Positions 15,293 to 21,736 of a stretch of DNA of 21,831 nt are shown here, piece after piece. The stretch covers positions 1 to 21,831 of the forward strand of contig JALHTA010000378.1 of assembly GCA_022865545.1 (NCBI GenBank), given 5' to 3'. The notes under the pieces are model-generated. The model did no database searches. It saw nothing but the letters and a program-made list of their open reading frames with translations, and was not told where the DNA came from. The first letter of the stretch is position 1. Each line of letters starts with the position of its first letter. Source of the DNA: Actinomycetota bacterium. Its GTDB lineage: Bacteria > Actinomycetota > Humimicrobiia > Humimicrobiales > Humimicrobiaceae. The position numbers were made by a program, and so were the translations under genes.

Positions 15293-15328
15293 TATGATAT
15301 CATAAATAATACTATATAATGATATCAT
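15293..15328. promoter_or_regulatory. Twin palindromic operator of the second VapBC system
   Basis: TATGATATCATA at 15293-15304 and ATGATATCAT at 15319-15328 are both perfect palindromes with the same ATGATATCAT core. Their centres are 25 bp apart. They lie 51-86 bp upstream of the antitoxin ATG, and a minus-strand TATAAT (complement at 15286-15291) sits between them and the gene. Two identical sites fit a toxin-antitoxin complex that bridges two operators. Confidence 0.7.
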
Positions 15329-15387
15329 ATAATCATTTTTATAAAAAAAGCAAATAGAAATATTAGATTAATGATAATATAAAAATA

Positions 15388-15442
15388 GTAAAATGGAATT
15401 GTAAATTCCATTTTTTAGTGTAAAATGGAAGCATGTATTCCA
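15388..15442 (+). promoter_or_regulatory. Promoter and double inverted-repeat operator of the second DUF4143 ATPase gene
   Basis: TTGTAA (15399-15404) and TAAAAT (15421-15426) are spaced 16 nt, with the ATG 6 nt after the -10. Inverted repeat 1 has 11-bp perfect arms (AAAATGGAATT at 15390-15400 and its complement at 15404-15414) around the -35. Inverted repeat 2 (TGGAA at 15426-15430, TTCCA at 15438-15442) has a 7-nt loop containing the ATG. GTAAAATGGAA occurs at 15388 and again at 15420. The centres are 32 bp apart. Confidence 0.7.
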
Positions 15443-16566
15443 GAATAATAAAAATACCAAAAAATAAAAGCTTCTTTCTTTTTGGCCCCAGAGGAACAGG
15501 TAAGACGACATGGGTCAAAAAGAATTTTACAGATGCCATATATATTGATCTCCTGGAGTCGCGTCTATTTAATGATCTGCTCGCTGATCCCCAGAGGATA
15601 GAAGATTTCATACCAGAAGATTTTAACGATTGGATCATTATTGATGAAGTCCAAAAAATACCACTGATCCTAAATGAAGTGCATAGGCTAATAGAAAGTA
15701 AGGGATACAAATTTATTTTGACAGGTTCAAGTGCAAGGAAAATAAGAAGAAAAGGTCAAAATCTTTTAGCCGGAAGAGCGCTTACATGCTCTATGTATCC
15801 ACTGACTGTAGAAGAGCTAGGCAAAGATTTTAATCTTGAGCACTCATTAAAATATGGCAATCTTCCTTCTGTTTATATGGAAGAAGACCAACAGGCATTC
15901 CTTGAAAGTTATATAGAGACCTATTTGCAGGAAGAAGTCCGTCAGGAAGGACTCACAAGAAACCTTGGCGCGTTTGCACGATTTCTTGAAGCAGCAAGTT
16001 TTTCCCAGGGATCCATATTAAATATTTCCGAGGTCGCAAGAGAGTGTTCGGTGGAAAGAAAAATAGTTGAAAATTATTTCAGTATCCTGGAAGATCTATT
16101 GGTAGGGTTCCGTATCCCTGTTTTTAACAAAAAGGCCAAAAGGAGGATGGCCAGGCACCCAAAATTTTATTTCTTCGATGTTGGAGTCTACAGGACCATA
16201 AGACCCATGGGCCCCCTTGATTCTCCTGAAGAAGCCGAAGGGATAATATTTGAAAGCCTTTTTTTACAGGAACTCAGGGCTCTAAATGATTATTATGGTC
16301 TGGGATATAATATATATTACTGGAGAACAGCCGGCGGGCTTGAAGTAGATTTTATCCTTTACGGCAAAAGAGGGATAAAAGCATTTGAAATAAAGCGCCG
16401 AAACAGGGTTGCGGCCGGCGCTCTGTCAGGGCTTAAAGCTTTTTTAAAGGATTATTCATCTGCACAGGTATTTTTTATTTATGGGGGTAAAAAAACATTA
16501 TATATTGATGGCATCAAAATAATTCCCATAGACAAGGCTATTAGAGATCTAAAAGAAATACTTTAA
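15433..16566 (+). CDS. AAA ATPase with C-terminal DUF4143 domain (second copy), 377 aa
   Basis: Predicted ATPase of the AAA_14/DUF4143 group. Walker A is GPRGTGKT (18-25), Walker B is WIIIDEVQ with Asp71-Glu72, the sensor is LTGSSARKI (96-104) and an arginine near 115 follows in LLAGRA. The middle holds the helical DUF4143 core (YIETYLQEEVRQEGLTRNLG, and SEVARECSVERKIVENYFSIL as a winged helix). The C-terminus keeps a complete PD-(D/E)XK set: Glu274, Asp306 in EVDF and Glu319-x-Lys321 in FEIKR, so nuclease activity is possible here, unlike in the first copy. Possible leaderless start. It is transcribed divergently from the second VapBC operon, with 190 bp between their start codons. Confidence 0.9.
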   Translation: MYSRIIKIPKNKSFFLFGPRGTGKTTWVKKNFTDAIYIDLLESRLFNDLLADPQRIEDFIPEDFNDWIIIDEVQKIPLILNEVHRLIESKGYKFILTGSSARKIRRKGQNLLAGRALTCSMYPLTVEELGKDFNLEHSLKYGNLPSVYMEEDQQAFLESYIETYLQEEVRQEGLTRNLGAFARFLEAASFSQGSILNISEVARECSVERKIVENYFSILEDLLVGFRIPVFNKKAKRRMARHPKFYFFDVGVYRTIRPMGPLDSPEEAEGIIFESLFLQELRALNDYYGLGYNIYYWRTAGGLEVDFILYGKRGIKAFEIKRRNRVAAGALSGLKAFLKDYSSAQVFFIYGGKKTLYIDGIKIIPIDKAIRDLKEIL

Positions 16567-16577
16567 TGAGATTTTTC

Positions 16578-16787
16578 CTACCCCACCTTTATAACTGCCT
16601 TTACTACATCAGAAGGATTGGCTATTACAAAATCAAAAGCCTTTTTTGTGTCCTCAAAATCAAATGTGTGGGTCACTATATCTTTTATTTTAATAGCTCC
16701 GCTTGCTATGGCTTCAATTGCTACCGGGTATTTATTTCTATATCTAAATACCGTTGCAAGTGAGGCTTCCCTTACAAGTAGCTTCAT
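16578..16787 (-). pseudogene. C-terminal remnant of a zinc-type alcohol/polyol dehydrogenase
   Basis: About 70 codons reading FRYRNKYPVAIEAIASGAIK, then DIVTHTFDFEDTKKAFDFV and PSDVVKAVIKVG. This is the typical end of a medium-chain dehydrogenase (sorbitol, threonine or alcohol dehydrogenase group), whose full length is about 345 residues. The catalytic zinc and NAD-binding domains are absent, and upstream bases on the minus strand show no continuation. No ribosome site precedes the internal ATG. It ends 12 bp from the convergent second DUF4143 gene, which suggests that insertion of the neighbouring modules cut it off. Confidence 0.75.
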
Positions 16788-16832
16788 AAAATTATATTCT
16801 TATGAATCTTTTATGGAAACATGTGAGATAAT

Positions 16833-16868
16833 ACAATATAAATTATATTGTGATATATACAATAATAA
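16833..16868. promoter_or_regulatory. Inverted repeats upstream of the PemIK-type operon
   Basis: ACAATATA (16833-16840) and TATATTGT (16844-16851) form a perfect 8-bp inverted repeat with a 3-nt centre, and a further ACAAT follows at about 16859. A TATAAA at 16885-16890 is the best -10 for the antitoxin gene. The repeat lies 56 to 74 bp before the ATG, so it is a plausible autoregulatory site, though AT-rich sequence makes chance repeats common. Confidence 0.45.
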
Positions 16869-16906
16869 TTTATAATAATAATAATATAAATAATCGATCT
16901 TTAACA

Positions 16907-17179
16907 ATGAAAGAAAAATTAAAAAATACCACATTTTCGCTGCCGGTCAAATCAATTGAAAATCTGAAAGAGGCAGTTAAAGAAGGATATGCAAAATCAC
17001 TTAATTCGGCTGTCAGGGAAGCAGTAGAGCTTTACACAGCAAAAGTAAGCAAAGAAGCATTAAAAAAGGAAATGGAAGCTGCATCAAGGGATCCATTATT
17101 TCTAAAGGATACAAAGGAATTAATGGATGATTTTAAGACTTCTGATAAAGAAACAGCTGAATTAATAACTGATTGGTAA
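16907..17179 (+). CDS. Antitoxin of a PemIK/MazEF-type system
   Basis: 90-residue antitoxin. I start at the ATG at 16907 rather than at an in-frame GTG at 16850, because the extra residues would be an Asn/Ile-rich translation of AT-repeat DNA. The N-terminal part (TTFSLPVKSIENLKEAVKEG, then AKSLNSAVREAVELYTAKV) fits a ribbon-helix-helix domain. The tail (about 50-90) is charged and ends in ELITDW, probably the toxin-binding part. It has no clear Shine-Dalgarno site. The toxin gene follows after 15 nt. Confidence 0.8.
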   Translation: MKEKLKNTTFSLPVKSIENLKEAVKEGYAKSLNSAVREAVELYTAKVSKEALKKEMEAASRDPLFLKDTKELMDDFKTSDKETAELITDW

Positions 17180-17194
17180 ATATGGAGAGTTCTA

Positions 17195-17545
17195 ATGTAT
17201 GAGTATCAGTGGAATATATTCTGGGCCGAGCTTGATCCGGTCAGGGATTCAGAGCAATCTGGTAAAAGACCTGTTATTGTTATATCTTCCGAAGCTATAA
17301 ACTCAAGTCTTCCCATTGTTGGAGTATTGCCCCTGACTTCTATGAAGAAAGGTAGAAAGATATACTCCACAGAAGTTTTTTTATCCAGGAAAGAGACTGG
17401 ACTTGAGAAGGATTCGATATCAATGTCACACCAGGTAAGAGCATTATCAAAAAACAGGCTTGGAGAAAAATGTGGTGAGATAAGGTCTTCTGAAATAATG
17501 GAAAGAATACATCAATCAATCAGGGTATTTCTGGATATAGAATAG
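17195..17545 (+). CDS. MazF/PemK-type endoribonuclease toxin
   Basis: 116-residue toxin of the MazF/PemK/CcdB fold, expected to cut mRNA at short motifs. Family features are the N-terminal FWAELDPVRDSEQSGKRPV block with catalytic-type Arg25, VISSEAINSS, Thr48 in VLPLTS and the SMSHQVRALSKNRLG block (76-90). GGAGAG precedes the ATG at good spacing. The 15-nt gap from the antitoxin gene shows an operon. The cleavage sequence cannot be predicted. Confidence 0.93.
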   Translation: MYEYQWNIFWAELDPVRDSEQSGKRPVIVISSEAINSSLPIVGVLPLTSMKKGRKIYSTEVFLSRKETGLEKDSISMSHQVRALSKNRLGEKCGEIRSSEIMERIHQSIRVFLDIE

Positions 17546-17584
17546 TCACCCGAGATTTATAAAATTCTTGAATAAAACACATAA

Positions 17585-17596
17585 AATGTTAACATT
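17585..17596. promoter_or_regulatory. 12-bp palindrome upstream of the third VapBC pair
   Basis: AATGTTAACATT is a perfect palindrome 33 bp before the antitoxin ATG, just upstream of weak -10-like boxes (TATAAG at 17610, TAAAGT at 17617). Its position fits an operator for an autorepressing antitoxin. Confidence 0.5.
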
Positions 17597-17629
17597 AAAA
17601 GCACATACATATAAGATAAAGTAACTATT

Positions 17630-17893
17630 ATGGAAACAAAGAAAAGAACACATGTGGTGGTACCTGAAGAATTAATAAGGGAAGTGGACAGACTCTCAGG
17701 TAAAAGAAAACGGAGCCAATTTATCACCCGGGCAATAAAGAGGGAAATTCAGAGGCTAAACTATATAATGGCCGTAAAGGAAACAACCGGAGCCTGGGAG
17801 GAAAAAGATCACCCTGAACTAAAGGACGGATCCGAAAGCTGGGTAAGGAAGCTAAGGGATGAAGATAAAAAAAGACTAAAAGATTTTAAATAA
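17630..17893 (+). CDS. Ribbon-helix-helix antitoxin of the third VapBC pair
   Basis: 87-residue antitoxin. Residues 5-45 form the ribbon-helix-helix part (RTHVVVPEELIREVDRLSG, then KRSQFITRAIKREIQRL), and the tail includes ETTGAWEEKDHPEL and the tryptophans common in VapB toxin-wrapping segments. No Shine-Dalgarno site is seen; a weak -10 lies 7 nt before the ATG. Its TAA shares one base with the toxin ATG (TAATG). Confidence 0.87.
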   Translation: METKKRTHVVVPEELIREVDRLSGKRKRSQFITRAIKREIQRLNYIMAVKETTGAWEEKDHPELKDGSESWVRKLRDEDKKRLKDFK

Positions 17894-18276
17894 TGACAGA
17901 ATATCTCCTGGACACTACTATAATAATTGATCACCTGAGGGGCGATAAAAAGGTGAACTCCTATCTTGAAAAAATCGGGCAGCGAGGTGATATTGCCGGA
18001 TGCTGTTGTATTAATATAGCAGAGATATATTCTGGTATGCTGGAAAAAGAAGCAGAGAAGACAGACAGATTTATTAACAGTCTATACTATTATGAAGTTA
18101 CCCGGGAGATTTCGAAGGTGGCAGGCAAGCTAAGGCAGAAGTATCAGAAAAAGGGCAAAACTCTTGCAACCACAGATATAATTATTGGAGCTGCCGCTCT
18201 TATATATGATCTAATACTTGTAACTAAGAATATAAAGCATTATCCTTTTCCAGAACTTGAGATGAAGGAGATATAG
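17893..18276 (+). CDS. PIN-domain ribonuclease toxin (VapC-like), third system
   Basis: 127-residue PIN toxin with Asp7 in LLDTTIIIDHLRG, Glu44 in NIAEIYSGM and Asp95 in ATTDIIIGAAAL. The fourth position is Asn113 in VTKNIKHYPF, as is usual for this VapC subgroup, so it is not a defect. One-base overlap with the antitoxin gene gives coupled translation. It is followed 16 nt later by the DUF6062 gene on the same strand. Confidence 0.92.
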   Translation: MTEYLLDTTIIIDHLRGDKKVNSYLEKIGQRGDIAGCCCINIAEIYSGMLEKEAEKTDRFINSLYYYEVTREISKVAGKLRQKYQKKGKTLATTDIIIGAAALIYDLILVTKNIKHYPFPELEMKEI

Positions 18277-18292
18277 CAGGGACCAGGCTTAT

Positions 18293-19000
18293 ATGATAAA
18301 AAATATTAAAAGTTTTATTACCAGCAATTTCAGCAAGTCAGGTGATGTTAAAAATACATATTATACTGAACTTCTGGAGACATTTGACACCCAGGGATGT
18401 GTTATCTGTAAACTACTGGAGATTTCTGTTTTAAAATACCTTGAAAACCTGCTCCACGAATTTACCATGGATCCTATATCCAGAAGAGAGATCAGGGAAG
18501 CATTCGGATATTGTAAAAAACACACTGAGCAATTAATAGAGGTCACTAAAAATACCAATCAGAGACTCTCAGCTTCTATTGTAGCAGAAGACCTGGCCAA
18601 TTATTTTATTAAGCACAGTAAGAAACTCTTGAAGAGCGGTATAAAATCTGGTACTGGAGTATTTAAGATGAGGAGAAGCTGCCCGATCTGTAAGTATTAC
18701 AGCAAACATGAAAAGATGTATATTTCCGAGTTTTCGAAGGGAACAACAAAAGAAGAATTCTTAAGAAAATTTGAAGGGAGTCCCGGCATCTGTTTGGAGC
18801 ATCTAATTAAAGTGTCAAAATCAATAAAGGACCGAACAGCTCTTAAAAGATTGCTTAAACCCCAGATAGCAATGATCGAAGAAACTGACCATGAATTGAA
18901 TAATTTCATAAAGAAATTTGACCACAAAAGCAGTGAAAGAATAACAGACAATGAAGCTTCTGCCTGGTACAGGCTGTTTGAGCGGATAAACAGCAGATAA
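18293..19000 (+). CDS. DUF6062 protein with two CxxC...CxxH repeats
   Basis: 235-residue soluble protein of unknown function, recognised as DUF6062-like. Two matching units are visible. The first has Cys36 and Cys39 in GCVICK, then Cys74 and His77 in GYCKKH. The second has Cys130 and Cys133 in SCPICK, then Cys167 and His170 in GICLEH. Spacing between the CxxC and CxxH pairs is 34 and 33 residues, pointing to an internal duplication and two metal sites, probably zinc. The rest is helical and Lys-rich. No DNA-binding motif is clear. The ribosome site is weak, and it may be co-transcribed with the toxin gene ahead. Confidence 0.75.
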   Translation: MIKNIKSFITSNFSKSGDVKNTYYTELLETFDTQGCVICKLLEISVLKYLENLLHEFTMDPISRREIREAFGYCKKHTEQLIEVTKNTNQRLSASIVAEDLANYFIKHSKKLLKSGIKSGTGVFKMRRSCPICKYYSKHEKMYISEFSKGTTKEEFLRKFEGSPGICLEHLIKVSKSIKDRTALKRLLKPQIAMIEETDHELNNFIKKFDHKSSERITDNEASAWYRLFERINSR

Positions 19001-19015
19001 ATCTTATTTCATATT

Positions 19016-19057
19016 ATCCTATTTTTTGTATTTAAGTGTTAATATAAAAAGTAGGAT
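19016..19057. terminator. Possible stem-loop after the DUF6062 gene
   Basis: ATCCTATTTTTT (19016-19027) and AAAAAGTAGGAT (19046-19057) can pair over 12 bp with one G-T pair across an 18-nt loop. It lies between the DUF6062 and MATE genes, but much of the stem is A-T pairs, so a terminator is only possible. Confidence 0.35.
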
Positions 19058-19091
19058 TTATTCAATAAAAAGATATTTTTCTGATTAAAAT

Positions 19092-20456
19092 ATGATGAAT
19101 AGCAAAAGGCAGAAACTTCTTAATGGAAATTTAAGAAAACTTCTCTTCACATTTTCCCTCCCGACAGTGATAGGGATGATAGTCGCATCCCTTTATAATC
19201 TTGTAGACACAATATTTGTGGGCAAGGGAGTTGGTCCTCTTGCCATAGCAGCCATTACCCTGATACTTCCCATAATGATGGTTTTTCTGGCAATAGCAAC
19301 GATGATAGGCATGGGTGCTGCTTCAATAATCTCCCGTGCCCTCGGAGCCGGAAACCGGGAAAGGGCAATATCTGCAATGGCTGGCGCATATACCCTGGGT
19401 CTTTTATTGATAACTCCTCTTATAATACTCCTGTATATATTTAAGGATAGGATACTTGTATTATTTGGGGCCGATCAGGTAGTTTTTCAGTATGCAAGCA
19501 GTTATCTTGCAATAGTGCTTCCAGGGTTTTTCTTTTTTACACTTTCCTTTATTGCGAGCCAGATAATAAGAGCAGAGGGAATGGAGAGGGCGGCTACCTA
19601 TCCCCTGATAATCGGTGCAGTACTAAATATTATCCTTGACTGGTTATTTATATTTGGGATGAATATGGGAGTAGAAGGTGCAGCGCTTGCAACTACCATA
19701 AGCCAGTTTACGATGTTTGTGGTTGTGATCCTATATTTTACATTTGCAAATACAATTTTTAAACTAAAGAAAAATAAATTCCATTTAAAGCTGGCGCTTT
19801 TAAAGGATAATCTAAGGATAGGGTTTCCCTCATTTATCGAACAGATATCGTCAAGTATAATCTTTATACTCATTAACAGCCTGATATTGCAATATGGAAA
19901 TGAGATCTATCTTGCAATTGCTGGTGTTGGGCAGAGAATAATACTTATTGCGCTAAGACCTGTTTTTGGGATAGGATTTAGTTTTTCTACAATTACTAGT
20001 TTTAATTATGGGGCAGAAAGATTAAGGAGGGTCAAAAAAGTATTAAGGGAGGCAATACTATGGGTGGTCCTTCTATTGTGTGTGGTCTATATCATAATAT
20101 TTACCATACCGCATCTAATGCTTTCAGTATTCTCAAATGATAAAACACTAATACTACAGGGGATGATGCCCTTAAGGATAATGGCTCTGCTGCTTCCGTT
20201 CAGGGGATTCTTTATTATTGGAAGATCATTTTTCCAGGCTATTGGAAAACCCAGGCAGGCACTTATAATCAATGTCTCATATATCTTTATCCTGATACCT
20301 CTTTTCTATATACTCCCACTCATTATGGGAATAAACGGGGTCTTTGCCTCCTGGCCCATAGCAGTATTTATCTCAGCATGTCTATCAGGAATCTTTCTTT
20401 TTAGAGAAATAAAGGTATTGGATCATAACATCAGGCAATTGGGGATGGGGTACTAA
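19092..20456 (+). CDS. MATE-family multidrug/cation antiporter
   Basis: 454-residue, about 12-helix exporter of the MATE superfamily (DinF/NorM-like), which uses Na+ or H+ gradients to expel cationic drugs or metabolites. Typical features are the N-terminal LRKLLFTFSLPTVIGMIVAS and LYNLVDTIFVGKGVGPLAIA blocks, GMGAASIISRALGAGNRERA in the second loop, and the matching half near residue 250-300 (FIEQISSSIIFILINSLIL, FGIGFSFSTITSFNYGAERL). Two adjacent ATG codons begin the gene and no ribosome site is clear, so the start may be at 19092 or 19095. It is intact. The substrate is unknown. Confidence 0.92.
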   Translation: MMNSKRQKLLNGNLRKLLFTFSLPTVIGMIVASLYNLVDTIFVGKGVGPLAIAAITLILPIMMVFLAIATMIGMGAASIISRALGAGNRERAISAMAGAYTLGLLLITPLIILLYIFKDRILVLFGADQVVFQYASSYLAIVLPGFFFFTLSFIASQIIRAEGMERAATYPLIIGAVLNIILDWLFIFGMNMGVEGAALATTISQFTMFVVVILYFTFANTIFKLKKNKFHLKLALLKDNLRIGFPSFIEQISSSIIFILINSLILQYGNEIYLAIAGVGQRIILIALRPVFGIGFSFSTITSFNYGAERLRRVKKVLREAILWVVLLLCVVYIIIFTIPHLMLSVFSNDKTLILQGMMPLRIMALLLPFRGFFIIGRSFFQAIGKPRQALIINVSYIFILIPLFYILPLIMGINGVFASWPIAVFISACLSGIFLFREIKVLDHNIRQLGMGY

Positions 20457-20488
20457 ATATAGACAATAAAACGATTCTTTATTCTTTG

Positions 20489-20507
20489 TGATATAATATA
20501 CGTATAT
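20489..20507 (+). promoter_or_regulatory. Extended -10 promoter with a palindrome at the start site, before the ABC gene
   Basis: TGA followed by TATAAT (20489-20497) is an extended -10. Overlapping it is the 12-bp palindrome ATATACGTATAT (20496-20507) at the expected transcription start, a possible operator. The gene's ATG is at 20545 behind AGGGGGTG. Confidence 0.5.
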
Positions 20508-20544
20508 GCCATTATAATCTTATGCACAAGGGGGTGTGTTTGAA

Positions 20545-21639
20545 ATGGCTAACATATCACTTAGAAACATCACCAAGTATTATGGCAATAACCTTATCCT
20601 GGATAAGATCTCACTGGACATAAAAGACTGAGAATTTTTCTGCATAACAGGTCCCTCAGGATGCGGCAAGACCACGCTTCTCAGGATCATTGCAGGTCTA
20701 GATAATGACTATGGCGGGAAGGTATTTTTTGATGGAGAGGATGCCACCAGTTTAAGCTCTGCCAAGAGAAACATAGCCATGGTATTTCAGGACTATGCGC
20801 TTTATCCCAATATGGTGGCCAGGGAGAATATAGTTTTTCCTTTAAGGATAAGAAAATACAGCCAGGAAAGACTCACAACTAAACTTGACACTACTGTCAA
20901 ACAGATAGATATTGGTGTAGATAAATACCTGGATTATCTGCCGAGACAGCTTTCTGCAGGACATCAGCAGAGAGTAGCGACAGGAAGGGCAATAATCAGG
21001 GATGATCCCAGGGTGTTCCTTCTTGATGAGCCACTTACGAACCTGGACGCCAAAATAAGGATGAATACCAGGACATATCTAAAAAAGCTGGTAACAGACA
21101 TTAAGTCTACTACTATCTATGTAACTGCGGACAGCAATGAGGCACTGGCCCTTGCGGACAGGCTGGCAGTACTTGATGAGGGAAGATTTGTACAGGTGGA
21201 CAGGCCCTTTGATATGTATTTTCATCCAAAGACAATGCTGGTGGCTGATTTCTTTGGAACCCTTGGGATGAATTTTCTTGAAGGTATGGTCATGGATGGA
21301 AGATTTATTTTTGAAGATAAAAAGCTTGGAGTACCTGCATATATTGATAAAGAGACAATAGATGACCTTGATGGCAAAAAAGTAATTCTGGGTATAAGAC
21401 CCGAGGATGTGGCCTTTTCAAAAGAGCCATCCCGTGAAAGCATCAAAGTAGAAGTTCAGCTGATCCAGACCTTTCCGCCAAAGGCAAATATGATCTGTAC
21501 TTTTAAGGAAAAAACAATAAATGTAGTTGCATTCATAAAAAATACCAGGGGAATAAAACCTGGAGGCAGCATCTATTTTGATATAGCGGGATCCAATACC
21601 CATCTATTTGATCCTGAAACCAGGGAAGCCATAATTTGA
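20545..21639 (+). pseudogene. UgpC/MalK-type sugar ABC transporter ATPase interrupted by an in-frame TGA
   Basis: Full-length frame of 364 sense-or-stop codons for the ATPase of a carbohydrate importer, broken only by a TGA at 20629-20631 (codon 29), where the family normally has Gly (GGA to TGA is one base). The ribosome site AGGGGGTG and the ATG are intact. After the stop, the reading frame is open to the end. Walker A is GPSGCGKTT (36-44), the Q-loop is in VFQDYALYPN, Walker B is FLLDEP with Asp161-Glu162, and a C-terminal TOBE-like region (IRPEDV, HLFDPETRE) follows. The signature reads LSAGHQQR (136-143) instead of LSGGQQQR, and the H-loop has Ala195 (VTADSNEA) where His is expected. Either it is a decaying gene or a non-standard product is made. 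Permeases are absent nearby. Confidence 0.85.
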
Positions 21640-21716
21640 TGGTGGGCGATATTGGATTTGAACCAATGACCTCTGCGATGTCGACGCAGCACTCTAACCA
21701 GCTGAGCTAATCGCCC
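21640..21716 (-). tRNA. tRNA-Val (anticodon GAC)
   Basis: Complete minus-strand cloverleaf: acceptor GGGCGAT/ATCGCCC (7 bp), D arm GCTC...GAGT-type, anticodon stem CTGCG/CGCAG with loop TCGACAT giving anticodon GAC, and T arm ATTGG-TTCAAAT-CCAAT. The discriminator is A and the CCA end is encoded. GAC reads valine GUC and GUU codons. Its 3' end directly abuts the stop of the convergent ABC gene. The intact gene shows no attachment-site duplication in the window. Confidence 0.97.
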
Positions 21717-21727
21717 CCAGTGTATGA

Positions 21728-21736
21728 ATTTTATCA
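21728..21736 (-). promoter_or_regulatory. Extended -10 promoter of the tRNA-Val gene
   Basis: On the minus strand TGA precedes TAAAAT, an extended -10 ending 11 nt before the mature tRNA 5' end, so transcription would start a few bases upstream of the tRNA. The -35 match is weak. The last 95 bases of the window upstream of it show no gene. Confidence 0.6.

Noticed and set aside
10568..17596. CRISPR array among the palindromes of the island
   Set aside because: The palindromes differ from one module to the next, and there is no regular repeat-spacer series and no cas gene; the Cas4-like half of the DUF2779 protein is not enough.
20545..21639. UGA read as glycine (as in Gracilibacteria/SR1 code) or as selenocysteine
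   Set aside because: TGA serves as the natural stop of the genes ending at 7566 and 8331 and of this gene itself at 21637-21639, no other gene has an internal TGA, and the site is a conserved Gly with no need for selenocysteine.
21640..21716. tRNA-Val as an integration attachment site
   Set aside because: No integrase gene and no direct repeat of the tRNA 3' end is seen in the window. The island lies more than 3 kb away.
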